Below, one piece after another: positions 1 through 9,237 of a stretch of 64,000 bases of DNA. The first letter of the stretch is position 1; each line of letters starts with the position of its first letter. Position numbers and translations under genes: made by a program. The notes under the pieces were generated by a model. That model ran no database searches and was not told the origin of the DNA. It saw only the letters and a program-made list of their open reading frames with translations. Source of the stretch: JAEYFP01 sp047602645 (lineage in GTDB: Bacteria; Bacillota; Clostridia; Lachnospirales; Lachnospiraceae); NCBI GenBank assembly GCA_047602645.1, contig JASGGU010000008.1, positions 20,056 to 84,055 on the forward strand, read 5' to 3'.

Positions 1-1138
1 TTTCCGCATTTTCCCAAACCTCTCCGATCATCACTGCTTCCGGATCAGCGGTTTTAACAGCCTGCCGGAAGGCTCTCCAGAAATTTCGGTCCACCTCATT
101 TGCAACGTCCAGCCTCCAGCCGTCCACCTGATATTCTTCAATCCAATATCTGCCGACCTCCGCAAAATATGCCTGCACCTCAGGATTTGCCGTATTCAGC
201 TTCGGCATTTTTCTTTCATAGGCAAAGCAGGCATAGTCCGGAAGTGTTTCTTCATCCGCAGGCAGAGATACCGGCAGTTTTGCTTCATAAAACCAATCCA
301 GATAAACAGATGCTTCTCCCTTTTCCGCCAAATCCGCAAAAGGCGGAAACTGCCAGCTGCAATGATTGAACACGCCGTCTATAATGATCCGCATTCCTCT
401 TTCATGAATACTCTTCACAAGTGCTTTCATCGTGTCTTCATTACCAAGGCACGGATCCACATGATAATAGTCCAGAATATCATACCGGTGATATTCTCCC
501 GCACTGAATATCGGATTTAAGTAAAGACAGTTAAATCCAAGCTCCTGTATATAATCCAGATTTTCCATGATTCCCTGCAGTGTCCCGCCATGCATTGTTT
601 TATGGCACTGCCCCCGTTCATCTGTCACAGAAAATTGTTTTTCCTTAAGATTTTTCTTTTCATTTGCAAAGCTGTCAGGAAAAACATTGTATACGACTGC
701 ATTCTGAAACCACTCCGGTTCCGAAAGCACCTCGCTTTTTAAAATATACGGATATTGATAATACTCGCTCCGCGCCTCCAGAACAAAGCCATTCTCAAGT
801 ATTTTATCCGGCAGTCCTTCGTGAAAGTCATCACCGTAATAAAGGATGCTTTCTTCCTCCCTGCATAAGCGAAAATAATAACAAATCCTTTGCGGACACG
901 CTGTTAATGTCGTTTCATAATAATCATACAGTACATCCTGCCATTTTACTTCCATCACCTGTTCTTCAAACGACACTGGGGACTGTCTGCATGCTCTGTC
1001 TCCAAAAAAGAGCGTGCAGGAACTCAGATCTCCCCTGGCACACCGAAGCCGTACGGTAAAAACATCCTCCGCTTCCGGAAATGCATATTGAGACATTGGA
1101 ATGTGCAGTACCGCACTTCTGTTTATTTTTTCTTTCAA
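1..1138 (-). CDS. GH13 alpha-glycosidase (neopullulanase/maltogenic amylase type), 3' end outside window
   Basis: Hydrolyses alpha-glucosidic bonds of maltodextrins, probably in the cytoplasm because no signal peptide is visible. The first 379 codons are present; the C-terminus lies beyond base 1. GH13 landmarks are visible: MPKLN (region V, typical of the neopullulanase subfamily), DGVFNH near residues 253-258, GWRLDVANE with the presumed nucleophile Asp about residue 344, and GEVWE with the presumed acid/base Glu373. About 130 residues precede the barrel, as in cyclomaltodextrinase-like enzymes. The TTG start at 1138 overlaps the upstream permease stop (TTGA) and is preceded by AGGAGGAG at good spacing; the first ATG, 14 codons on, has no such site. 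It is the last visible gene of the maltodextrin operon and would act on the imported sugars. Exact specificity cannot be read from the sequence. Confidence 0.9.
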   Translation of the reverse strand, partial: MKEKINRSAVLHIPMSQYAFPEAEDVFTVRLRCARGDLSSCTLFFGDRACRQSPVSFEEQVMEVKWQDVLYDYYETTLTACPQRICYYFRLCREEESILYYGDDFHEGLPDKILENGFVLEARSEYYQYPYILKSEVLSEPEWFQNAVVYNVFPDSFANEKKNLKEKQFSVTDERGQCHKTMHGGTLQGIMENLDYIQELGFNCLYLNPIFSAGEYHRYDILDYYHVDPCLGNEDTMKALVKSIHERGMRIIIDGVFNHCSWQFPPFADLAEKGEASVYLDWFYEAKLPVSLPADEETLPDYACFAYERKMPKLNTANPEVQAYFAEVGRYWIEEYQVDGWRLDVANEVDRNFWRAFRQAVKTADPEAVMIGEVWENAE

Positions 1139-1971
1139 CCCTTTACTCCTCCTGCTGTTAGTCCGGAAACCATGTATTTCTGTATGCAGAAAAAGATGAT
1201 CAGAATAGGCACAGAAACAAGGATGGCTGCCGCGGAAAATAACGGCCAGCTTCTGCTGTAATCGTTTGCCTGCAGCTGATACAACCCTCCCGCAAGGGAA
1301 TAGCTGGTTTCCTGAAGCAAAAATGTCGTGGCAAACAGGTATTCATTCCACACAAAGATTAATACCATCACAGCCGTAACGATAATGGCCGGTCTTGCCA
1401 GAGGCAAAATAATCCTTGTAATGAGCTGAAAATTTCCTGCACCGTCAATTTTTGATGCTTCTTCTATTTCAATGGGAATCGAATCAAAATATCCCTTCAT
1501 ATTCCAAATACTGAAAATACACATGGTTCCTGCATAGATAAAGATTAAGCCGCCGTGTGAATTCAATAAGCTCAGTGCTTTAAATAGTCTAAATACGGCA
1601 AACATTGTTAAAATCTGAGGAAATGCATTGAGCAGCAGCAGCGTCTGAAGTGCCGCCTGTCTGCCCGGAAAGCGAAATCTGGAAAATGCATAGGCCGCCG
1701 AAACACTCGTTCCCATTGCCAGCAGCATTGTTCCAAGACTTAAAATAACCGAATTAAGCAACCAGCGCAAAAAAGGCTTTTCCACTATAATCCGCCTGTA
1801 GTTATCAAGCGTCGGCTCCTTTGGCAGCAATGCTAAGCCCGATGAAAGCGCCCCTCTTCCTCCGTCAAACGACAGCTCAAGCACATAGAGAATCGGCACG
1901 AGCGCTGCCGCACAGAGCAGGATAAACAACAGATTCAAGAAAAAAAGACCGCTTTTTCTTTTCTTTATCAT
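1135..1971 (-). CDS. Maltodextrin-type ABC transporter permease (MalG family)
   Basis: Inner-membrane permease of a carbohydrate uptake ABC transporter, 278 aa with six predicted membrane segments. The EAA loop is visible around EEASKIDGAGNFQLITRIILP, which is the cytoplasmic contact for the ATPase. The N-terminus is short and basic (MIKKRKSG), as in MalG proteins. The start overlaps the preceding permease stop by four bases (ATGA), and the stop overlaps the TTG start of the glycosidase gene, so translation is probably coupled. No ATPase gene is in the operon; as in many Firmicutes a shared MsmX-like ATPase elsewhere may serve it (inference). Confidence 0.93.
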   Translation of the reverse strand: MIKKRKSGLFFLNLLFILLCAAALVPILYVLELSFDGGRGALSSGLALLPKEPTLDNYRRIIVEKPFLRWLLNSVILSLGTMLLAMGTSVSAAYAFSRFRFPGRQAALQTLLLLNAFPQILTMFAVFRLFKALSLLNSHGGLIFIYAGTMCIFSIWNMKGYFDSIPIEIEEASKIDGAGNFQLITRIILPLARPAIIVTAVMVLIFVWNEYLFATTFLLQETSYSLAGGLYQLQANDYSRSWPLFSAAAILVSVPILIIFFCIQKYMVSGLTAGGVKG

Positions 1972-2858
1972 CCCTTTTCCTCCTTCACACTTCTGTTTGT
2001 CCAGAGGGAAAACAGCAGGATTATTAGAAAAATCACCATTGATACTGCCGAGGACAACCCGTAATTGCTGGAAACAAACGCATTATTATGTGCATATGTG
2101 ATCACTGTCTGCAAAGTGGCCCCCGAAAGGGAGCCCTTTTGCATTGTCAAAAGATAGATAATATCAAATTGCTTGAAGGTTGTAAATGTTGTCATTACAA
2201 TTGCGGGAGCCATAATTTTTTTAATTGAGGGTATCGTAATATATCTGTTTCTTGCAAGGAAGCCGGCTCCATCCAATAGCGCACTTTCATACATGCTCCT
2301 GTCAATGCTCTGCAGGGCTCCATCCATCATCACAATCATAAAAGGCAGTGCCATCCAGAGATTCAGCAGCAAACAGGCCAAAAACGCCGGTGTATTTCTT
2401 GATAAAAAATCTATTTTTGTTCCGCCGAATGCTGCAAGAAGCTTGTTTAGCAGCCCGAATTCCGTATTGTACATGCCAACTCTCCATACAAGAATGGAAA
2501 CATAGGCCGGCATTGCCCATGGAAACATCAGCAACGTCTTATAGACGAGCCTGGCTTTCAATCCTTCGGTATTTAAGGCCAGCGCAATCAGATAGGCTAC
2601 CGCCACCTGCAAAACCATATTGACTGCTGTCCATAAAAGTGTTGTTCCCAAAGCTCCCAAAAATCCGGAGTCCAGTTTAAACAACGCACGCCTGTAATTT
2701 TCCAGCCCGATCAGCTCATAGTCCGTCCAATGATACAAATTCATATTGGTGAGCGAAATATATCCCGTATATAAAATGGGAAATACGACAATCACACAGA
2801 TCAGTAGTAATGACGGCAGACTGTACAGCCAAGGCAGCATTCCTCTGTTTTTTTTCAT
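1968..2858 (-). CDS. Maltodextrin-type ABC transporter permease (MalF family)
   Basis: Second membrane subunit of the sugar ABC transporter, 296 aa, about six membrane segments. The EAA-loop region reads ESALLDGAGFLARNRYITIP, typical of the MalF/UgpA group. It lacks the large periplasmic insert of enteric MalF, as expected for a Gram-positive. It lies 21 bp after the binding-protein gene and overlaps the next permease by four bases, so it sits in the middle of a polycistronic unit. Substrate assignment as maltodextrin comes from the binding protein and the linked GH13 enzyme, not from the permease itself. Confidence 0.92.
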   Translation of the reverse strand: MKKNRGMLPWLYSLPSLLLICVIVVFPILYTGYISLTNMNLYHWTDYELIGLENYRRALFKLDSGFLGALGTTLLWTAVNMVLQVAVAYLIALALNTEGLKARLVYKTLLMFPWAMPAYVSILVWRVGMYNTEFGLLNKLLAAFGGTKIDFLSRNTPAFLACLLLNLWMALPFMIVMMDGALQSIDRSMYESALLDGAGFLARNRYITIPSIKKIMAPAIVMTTFTTFKQFDIIYLLTMQKGSLSGATLQTVITYAHNNAFVSSNYGLSSAVSMVIFLIILLFSLWTNRSVKEEKG

Positions 2859-2879
2859 AGCTCCCCTTTCCTTCCTCTT

Positions 2880-4175
2880 TTACTGCATATCCGCGATAGC
2901 GGTCAACGCTTCCTTCTGGTACTGCTCTGCCGCCGCATCCACCTCCTGGCCGGATTTATTGACTGCCGTCAAAAATGATTCGGTCGGTCCCCACATGACA
3001 CCCATTTCAGGAACATTTGGCATTGGCACTGCCACTTCCGCCGTCTGCTTCATGGCGAGAATCATTTCATTGGAAGCAACCTCGGCTTCATCATAAGCCT
3101 TGCTGTTTGCAGGTGCACAATTAAAGTTTTTTGCAAGTTCAATTCCGACCTCCGGCTTTGCCAGCACTTCCAGTACCTTGCCGACTGCATCTTTTTTGCT
3201 CTCCGCCGCATATTTTAAAACACCAAGACACTGTACGCCGGAAAACGGCTTCATTGAATTCCCGTCCGGAAGCGCAAAATCCGAGAGGGCTTTGATTCCA
3301 AGATTGATACCTGCCTCCTTGATACCGGAAATCAGCCATGGACCGCCAATGATCGCAGATGCTTTTCCTTCGTTAAACAGCGCCGTCACCGTATTATAAT
3401 CTCCGTCCGCTTCTAATGCCGCAAATTTTTTGTTATAACTAACAGCATCTTTTGTCGCCTGTGCATCAAGGCCCGGGGTGCCGTCCTTGTCAATGAGATA
3501 GCCTCCAAAGCCATAAATGTAGGGAGCGACATTATATGCATTGGAATGCTGATTGACAAGTGCATAGGTTCCGGCCAACGCATCGGTATGCGTCTCCATA
3601 TAATCGTATAAATCCTCAGTCGTGGAAGGCAGATCACCCTCCCAAAGATCCTTATTATACATAAATAGTAAGGTTTCGTAATAAACAGGCATCAAATACT
3701 GTTTTCCGTCATAAGTAGCCGCCTCAACCGTCATCGGAATCAAATCGGCCATTGCTTCGTTTGAAACAAGCGCGTCCACCGGCTCCAAAATTCCCATCTG
3801 GACAAAGCTGCCGAGAGAATCATGCGCAAATAAATACATGTCCGGGCCGTTTGCCGCGTCAGTGCCATAAAGCTGGATCTGCCCTGTTACATCACTTTTC
3901 TTTTCAAATTTTAATGTGATATTTTCTCCCTCTAACTGTTTGTTAACAATATCCGCAAGTGCGTTCATCATCGCCTCGTCGTTGTCATGCCAGGCTGTAA
4001 TCGTAACCGGCTCCGCCGATTCCGCACTTTTGTCGGCCGTATTCTCCTGAACGTTCGCTTCCTGCGATGAAACCTTTGCCGCATTCCCCTCCTCCGAAGC
4101 CGGGCTGTTTCCGCAGCCGGTCATCAGCCCTGCTGCCATTACGGCACATAATATCATACTAATGAGCTTTTTCAT
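2880..4175 (-). CDS. Extracellular sugar-binding lipoprotein, maltose/maltodextrin type
   Basis: Substrate-binding subunit of the ABC transporter, anchored to the outer face of the membrane. The 431-aa protein starts with a lipoprotein signal peptide whose lipobox ends LMTGC, so Cys21 is the likely lipidated residue. A low-complexity Ser/Glu/Ala linker (about residues 22-58) precedes the binding domain, which opens with VTITAWHDND and continues with MalE-like segments such as MYNKDLWEG and IGGPWLISGIKEAGI. The start is supported by AAAGGAGG upstream. It is the first gene of the minus-strand maltodextrin operon. Just upstream is an AGGAAACC motif that also occurs in the promoter of the divergent LacI gene, which suggests control by that regulator. 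Confidence 0.92.
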   Translation of the reverse strand: MKKLISMILCAVMAAGLMTGCGNSPASEEGNAAKVSSQEANVQENTADKSAESAEPVTITAWHDNDEAMMNALADIVNKQLEGENITLKFEKKSDVTGQIQLYGTDAANGPDMYLFAHDSLGSFVQMGILEPVDALVSNEAMADLIPMTVEAATYDGKQYLMPVYYETLLFMYNKDLWEGDLPSTTEDLYDYMETHTDALAGTYALVNQHSNAYNVAPYIYGFGGYLIDKDGTPGLDAQATKDAVSYNKKFAALEADGDYNTVTALFNEGKASAIIGGPWLISGIKEAGINLGIKALSDFALPDGNSMKPFSGVQCLGVLKYAAESKKDAVGKVLEVLAKPEVGIELAKNFNCAPANSKAYDEAEVASNEMILAMKQTAEVAVPMPNVPEMGVMWGPTESFLTAVNKSGQEVDAAAEQYQKEALTAIADMQ

Positions 4176-4197
4176 CTAATTCCTCCTTTAAGAAATT

Positions 4198-4238
4198 GGT
4201 TTCCTTAATTTACACTTTATTTTAGCAATGTGCACATT
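4198..4238. promoter_or_regulatory. Candidate operator region upstream of the sugar-binding protein gene
   Basis: Two elements are visible. GGTTTCCT at 4198-4205 (AGGAAACC on the minus strand) recurs as AGGAAACC at 4313-4320 inside the promoter of the LacI gene. AATGTGCACATT at 4227-4238 is a perfect 12-bp palindrome. Either could be bound by the LacI-family regulator; the binding assignment is inference. Confidence 0.4.
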
Positions 4239-4301
4239 ACTATTTATCTACTTTATATCATAATCTCCCACTTTATCTCTATTTATTTCTTATTCTTTTT
4301 C

Positions 4302-4330
4302 TTGACTTTGTTAGGAAACCGCTATACTAT
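4302..4330 (+). promoter_or_regulatory. Promoter of the LacI-family regulator gene
   Basis: TTGACT at 4302-4307 and TACTAT at 4325-4330 are separated by 17 bp, a good sigma-A type promoter. The AGGAAACC motif shared with the sugar-binding protein gene lies in the spacer (4313-4320), a typical place for an autoregulatory operator. Confidence 0.6.
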
Positions 4331-4397
4331 ATTATCAAATTGATTCATTATTACCAATACACTGCCATGCAGGGCGGCAGAACAACCGGAGGATTTT

Positions 4398-5405
4398 ATG
4401 GCAATTACCATCAGCGACGTTGCGCGCGAAGCAGGCGTTTCTACTTCTACCGTTTCCAAGGTGTTAAATCACTGGAGTTCTATTTCTCCCGAAACAACAA
4501 GAAAAGTACGGGAAGTCATGGAACGGCTTCATTATACGCCCAATGCACGTGCTGTCAGCTTTGCAAGGGGAAGTACAAAAAATATTCTTTTTTTGGCATC
4601 CTTTTCTAAGGATGCCGCATATGCAAATCCTCATATGTTTGATATTTTGTGCGGTGTACAGAGCGCGCTTTCGTTAGAATCCTATTCTACCACATTGGCC
4701 TGTCTCCCGGAAGGGACCGGCGCGGAGGCATTTCTTTCCGAACTGATCTCCCGCAGAACTGCGGACGCAATTATTATTCATGGCTCCGCTTACATGCCCT
4801 CCATGTCAAAGATCCTGATGGCAGAGCAGTTTCCGCATATGCTGATCGGTTCACCGGGAACAAACAGCCGCCTTTGCTGGATCGATACAAATAACGGATT
4901 GGCCGGACAGATTGCCGCTCAGCATCTAATACAGCACGGATACCGGAAAATTGCTTTTATCGGCGGAAAAAGCATGGATTACATTTCCCGGCATCGTCTG
5001 AATGGTTTCCTCGGTGCCATGTACGAAAACGGTCTGCGCATTCCCGAAGCCTATACTGTATTTACAGATTCCAGTTTACAGGACGGTTTTGAAAAATCTT
5101 GTACGCTTTTGCAATTAAAAAATCGCCCTGAAGCCATTATTTGTGAAAATAATACGTTGGCGCTCGGCACAATGAACGCAATAGAAAAAGCAGGACTTTC
5201 CATTCCTTCAGAAATAGCCCTGCTTACCTTTGATATTTATCCCTATTCCCGCATTATTGAACCAGAACCCACTGTCGTTGATATTGACGTGTATGATCTG
5301 GGACTTCAGGCGGCTTCCATGATCCTTCGGAAACTTGAAAATCCTTCCCTGCTTGTACAAACCTATACGACCCTGCCCGTCGTAAGGGAAGGAAAAACCA
5401 CTTAA
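4398..5405 (+). CDS. LacI-family transcriptional regulator
   Basis: Sugar-responsive DNA-binding regulator of 335 aa. The N-terminus carries the LacI helix-turn-helix and hinge: ISDVAREAGVSTSTVSKVLN at about residues 4-23, then the hinge helix near TPNARAVSFARG. The rest is the periplasmic-binding-like effector domain with conserved GYRKIAFIGG. A CGGAGGA ribosome site precedes the ATG. It is divergent from the maltodextrin operon and the most likely regulator of it. Its 3' end meets the convergent kinase gene with only two bases between the stops. The effector is probably a maltodextrin or related sugar (inference). Confidence 0.93.
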   Translation: MAITISDVAREAGVSTSTVSKVLNHWSSISPETTRKVREVMERLHYTPNARAVSFARGSTKNILFLASFSKDAAYANPHMFDILCGVQSALSLESYSTTLACLPEGTGAEAFLSELISRRTADAIIIHGSAYMPSMSKILMAEQFPHMLIGSPGTNSRLCWIDTNNGLAGQIAAQHLIQHGYRKIAFIGGKSMDYISRHRLNGFLGAMYENGLRIPEAYTVFTDSSLQDGFEKSCTLLQLKNRPEAIICENNTLALGTMNAIEKAGLSIPSEIALLTFDIYPYSRIIEPEPTVVDIDVYDLGLQAASMILRKLENPSLLVQTYTTLPVVREGKTT

Positions 5406-5407
5406 TT

Positions 5408-6802
5408 TTACAGATATTGTATAATCCCCTGCGCTTCCTGCAGTGACGGATAAATGCCTGCTGCCGCAAGGGAAAATAAAGCGGCGCCATATGCTGCTTC
5501 CTCCCTGTGCTTCGGAATCAGCATTTCGATGCCAAAGCGCTTTTCAAGCAACTCCCGCAAATATGGATTACTTCGGACTCCGTTCCCGCTGCCGACAAGG
5601 TAAATCGCCCACTGTCCTTTATATGCGCACATTTGTTCATAATATGCGTACAACTCTTCTACAATGCCGGACAAAACCCCATCCATCAATGCTTCCGGTG
5701 TAAAATTAGAAAGGCTGAGGCCCGTGATGCTGCCTCTTCTTTCCGGCTCCTGACGAGTTCCGCTGAATCTCGTATCAACTGTCAGGCGCTTTCTGTTATC
5801 CGGCTCCGTTGACAGCTTCTTCTCCTTCAAAAGCTCTCCCATTTTTTCATACAGGCTTTCAGGGACTATCCTTGTTCCCATAGCGACAGTCTTCCTGAAA
5901 AACTGCTCCAGCGCCGCATAAGCTCTTCCGCCGCAAAGCCCGGAGCCGACAAAAATATAACTTTCCTTCGTGCAGGGCCGAAGCTCGATACCGCTGCAAT
6001 CCGCATATGTCTCCGTTCCTGCGGATACCTGACTGCCCGTTCCTATATTGATCAGTACCGTATGTGCGATATCCTTCACCGATCCGATTACACTCGCCTG
6101 ATTGTCCCCGATCGCAACACTGACCGGAATTTTTTGCTCCGTATAGCCCGCAATTTCATAATTTGCACAGATTTCGGGAAGAATAGCCGTATCAATCCCC
6201 GCTGCTTCCAGTTTTTCCCTTTCAAAACACAATTTCCGCAAATCAAAGCACCCGAAGCTTGCGGCATCCGTCATGCCAAGCAGCGGGCGTTTCCTGCCTG
6301 TAAGGCGCATCACCGCATAATCCTGAATTGTACAGAAGCTGACTGCCTCCTCCGGTACCTCTCCGTTGACAAGCTGATAAAAGTGTGTCGTCAGTCCAAA
6401 GCCGGTGGCCATATTGTTCCCGGTGGCCTCCGTCAAATATTCCGCATAGGTTTTTCCGTTCCGGTAGCTCCGGTTTCCCCGCTCATCCTGCCATGTATAC
6501 AGCGGACTGACCGCCCTTCCATTTTTATCGGTATAAACAATTCCATGCATTTGTCCGGTCAGACCGACGCTCACTATCGTTTCATATGTTTCAATAAAGG
6601 ATCGATAGAGGGCAAACACAACCTCTATGATTTTTTCCGGCTCCTGCAGCTGTTCCTCTTCGCTCATGCCGCTTAATGCGCTGTCATTTTGAATTGTCCG
6701 GCGGCTGATAACCTCGCCGCTGGCACTGTCAATCACCAGTCCGCAAATTGTCGTCGTCCCGATGTCAATTCCTGCCGCATAAGTCCGTTTTTCATTTTTC
6801 AT
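5408..6802 (-). CDS. FGGY-family carbohydrate kinase
   Basis: ATP-dependent sugar or polyol kinase, 464 aa, cytoplasmic. The N-terminal ATPase-fold motif AGIDIGTTTICGLVID (about residues 10-25), GLTGQMHGIVY, the second-domain GDNQASVIGS and INIGTGSQVS, and the C-terminal VGSGNGVRSNPYL are visible. Length matches the family. It begins 12 bp after the glycyl radical enzyme stop and is the third gene of that operon, so it probably phosphorylates either the substrate or the product of that enzyme. The substrate is not predictable from these motifs; the protein does not clearly match xylulokinase, glycerol kinase or gluconokinase signatures. Confidence 0.9.
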   Translation of the reverse strand: MKNEKRTYAAGIDIGTTTICGLVIDSASGEVISRRTIQNDSALSGMSEEEQLQEPEKIIEVVFALYRSFIETYETIVSVGLTGQMHGIVYTDKNGRAVSPLYTWQDERGNRSYRNGKTYAEYLTEATGNNMATGFGLTTHFYQLVNGEVPEEAVSFCTIQDYAVMRLTGRKRPLLGMTDAASFGCFDLRKLCFEREKLEAAGIDTAILPEICANYEIAGYTEQKIPVSVAIGDNQASVIGSVKDIAHTVLINIGTGSQVSAGTETYADCSGIELRPCTKESYIFVGSGLCGGRAYAALEQFFRKTVAMGTRIVPESLYEKMGELLKEKKLSTEPDNRKRLTVDTRFSGTRQEPERRGSITGLSLSNFTPEALMDGVLSGIVEELYAYYEQMCAYKGQWAIYLVGSGNGVRSNPYLRELLEKRFGIEMLIPKHREEAAYGAALFSLAAAGIYPSLQEAQGIIQYL

Positions 6803-6814
6803 CGCTTTTCCCTT

Positions 6815-9187
6815 CTATATTCCGGTAGACTGCAAATCAAGCCGTTTGATAATATCCATCTGGATGGCGGGTGACAAATCGAGGAAGTTGACAAATGTTC
6901 CGTGTATTCTCATAATATAGACACCGCTGGGTGCATATTTTTTTGGATGTTCCATTACCTTTCTTAAGGTTTCCGGAGTCGTGATGTTCATATACAGATA
7001 AAACGGCGCCAGTTTCTCATTCTGTTTATTGAAAAATGTCGGTTCCAATACACGGTTTTTAAACTGCAGCCCCTTTTCTTCCATTGTTTTTGCAGTAAAA
7101 AATTTAGGATCAATCCCATAATGCGCCGCACAGCCGCCGTTAAATTTCTCATAAGGAAGCCGCATTGCGGATAAAATACGAAATCCGAGTCCCTGACTCG
7201 CCTCCCCGAACAGCGGATCCACTCCGTAGCCAAGCATTTCGCGGGCCTTTCTTCCATCGGGTGTCGCACCGGTCTGGTATCCATAAAGCAGATGTGTGGA
7301 AGGAGAAGACCAATCCGCCCGAAAGCGGTTGCCCAGATAATTCTTTTTCGAAGTAATCAGATCAGAAATTTTATCTGCGATCTGAGCCGCTTCCTTATCC
7401 ACGGAGGGAATTCCGTTTCCGAATTTCGGGGCATCCAGAAGCTCTCTTCTCAGCTCCTCATCCTGCTCGAAATTATTCTGCAGTGCTATTAAAAGCCGGT
7501 CCGCATCCTGCGGCCGGTCATTTATCAGCCGATCAATTGCCGCAAATGAATCCGCAACAACCGATAAGCCATGGATCAGGCAGCCGCTTCCGTTATATTT
7601 TGTACCCTGCTCCTGCGTATCACGCATGTCGACACCTGTCTCAATACCTCCCATAAATACACTCAAAAAAGGCACCGCTTCATAGGAAATGGCGAGGGAT
7701 GCCTGATTTGCCGCTTCCGTCATATGGTCCGCATAAAATTCCACGTTTTGATAAAACCGATTTCTGATATCGGAAAGCGTATTGAGAGTACTGCCGTCAT
7801 CTGACGGACCGATCTGTTTTCCGGTAATTAAAGAACGTCCATGGTTAATCGTCAGCTCCAGGATTTTTGCAAGGTTCAGCCAGCTGTTCGTTGTATTGCC
7901 GTTATCCTTTCCCATGATCAGCGGCTCCTGGCAGCCGGCGATTGCATAATCCGGAAGATCCTCGTGCTCGATACCGCTTTTTTGAAGCACAGTAAATACC
8001 GAATCGTCATTGAACAGAGACGGGGTGAGACAGCCGGGCGTAAAGAAAAATCGGCCCATATATTCATAGAGTTCGTCCGGTGTGTGTTTATGCAGCTTCA
8101 CGGATAAAATCGGCTGGGGAAGGTTCATTTCATAATAGGCGTCCATGATCGCATACGACATCAGGTTTGTCAGATCCTTTCCGTCATTATCCCTTCCGCC
8201 GACAATGACATTCTGAGATATTGCCCAGCTTCTGTCACCTACATTATAAAAAACAAGAAAATGAGTAAACAGGCAGGCCGCCGTTTCCCGATCCAGATTC
8301 TCTTTCGCACGATAAGGTTCAAATATCCGATCCGCATTTCCCACGGAAAAGGCATAAGGATTCGGTGCCTGCTCAAGACACATGACCTGCCACAAAAGCA
8401 GATAAGACTGCATCGCTTCATAAAGAGAATCCGCTCCGTACTCCGGCACTTTATGCAGTGTACGTTCCAAATATTTTAACTGCTCAATCCGCTGCTGCGA
8501 ACAGTGACCCTGCTGCTTTTTTGCAATTTCGGCATAGCGGTGCGCAAGCGTGATTACGCCCTCCAGTGTCAGCTTCATCGCCTGATAGCTGATCCTCTTT
8601 TTTTCATTGTTTTCAATCAGAAGCTTTTCGTCTATTTCTCCGATCAACGCCCTGACTCCCTTTTTCAGAGCCGGTCTGAAATCGGGGATCACATGACCGG
8701 TCACTTGCTCTACAAAAAATGCGATCTCCTCTGAATAAATTTGATTTTGATCATAGACCTCCGTCAGCTTCTTTATATAGGGCGTATCCTGCGTATACGC
8801 CTTCACCGCTGCGATTCTCTCTTCCGTAAATTCTTCGTTCGGCTCGATATCGGAAAAAACCGCAGTCGGATCACAATAGCCCGAAAATGTTTCGACCTGA
8901 AACGCCGGATTGATCAGTGCGTAAGTTCTTGCGAACGAATCACTCTGCGTTCCCGCAAAAACCGCATGTTCGCTGATCGATAGAGGAATCGTGCGAATGA
9001 CTTCCGTAAGGATTCTTGCCGCCCGCAGCTCCTTTGGCTCTTCCTTTAATTCCTTCTGCAGCCGGTATCCGGCTTCCTTTACTAAAAACCAGCCGTCCAG
9101 CCGCTTCTTGCTTCGCTCCTCTTCAAATAATCGTTTTGCCTGTTCTGTAATTTCACTGTCTTGATACAGCTGCCTGATCTCTGTCAT
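6815..9187 (-). CDS. Glycyl radical enzyme, eliminase/dehydratase-like, substrate unknown
   Basis: Oxygen-sensitive radical enzyme of the pyruvate formate-lyase/glycerol dehydratase superfamily, 790 aa. The presumed thiyl Cys419 and base Glu421 are in AGCQEP. Cys-x-Glu is the arrangement of diol dehydratase, choline lyase and YbiW-type C-O lyases, not the Cys-Cys of pyruvate formate-lyase. GLSVVADSFAAI and TPDGRKA are other family blocks. The C-terminal glycyl loop reads RIHGTFVNF with Gly763 about 27 residues from the end; most family members have an aromatic residue right after the Gly, here it is Thr. The gene has a strong AAGGAAGGA site and lies between its activase (upstream) and an FGGY kinase (12 bp downstream). 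Likely reaction: dehydration or ring-opening C-O cleavage of a sugar or polyol, possibly phosphorylated (inference). Confidence 0.88.
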   Translation of the reverse strand: MTEIRQLYQDSEITEQAKRLFEEERSKKRLDGWFLVKEAGYRLQKELKEEPKELRAARILTEVIRTIPLSISEHAVFAGTQSDSFARTYALINPAFQVETFSGYCDPTAVFSDIEPNEEFTEERIAAVKAYTQDTPYIKKLTEVYDQNQIYSEEIAFFVEQVTGHVIPDFRPALKKGVRALIGEIDEKLLIENNEKKRISYQAMKLTLEGVITLAHRYAEIAKKQQGHCSQQRIEQLKYLERTLHKVPEYGADSLYEAMQSYLLLWQVMCLEQAPNPYAFSVGNADRIFEPYRAKENLDRETAACLFTHFLVFYNVGDRSWAISQNVIVGGRDNDGKDLTNLMSYAIMDAYYEMNLPQPILSVKLHKHTPDELYEYMGRFFFTPGCLTPSLFNDDSVFTVLQKSGIEHEDLPDYAIAGCQEPLIMGKDNGNTTNSWLNLAKILELTINHGRSLITGKQIGPSDDGSTLNTLSDIRNRFYQNVEFYADHMTEAANQASLAISYEAVPFLSVFMGGIETGVDMRDTQEQGTKYNGSGCLIHGLSVVADSFAAIDRLINDRPQDADRLLIALQNNFEQDEELRRELLDAPKFGNGIPSVDKEAAQIADKISDLITSKKNYLGNRFRADWSSPSTHLLYGYQTGATPDGRKAREMLGYGVDPLFGEASQGLGFRILSAMRLPYEKFNGGCAAHYGIDPKFFTAKTMEEKGLQFKNRVLEPTFFNKQNEKLAPFYLYMNITTPETLRKVMEHPKKYAPSGVYIMRIHGTFVNFLDLSPAIQMDIIKRLDLQSTGI

Positions 9188-9237
9188 TGTTATCCTTCCT
9201 TCCCATTTATGATCCTGCTTCTTAATAATACAGGAAA

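Noticed and set aside
100..1059. Plus-strand ORFs at the left edge
   Set aside because: They are antisense to the GH13 gene, whose minus-strand frame is open to the window edge and carries all family motifs.
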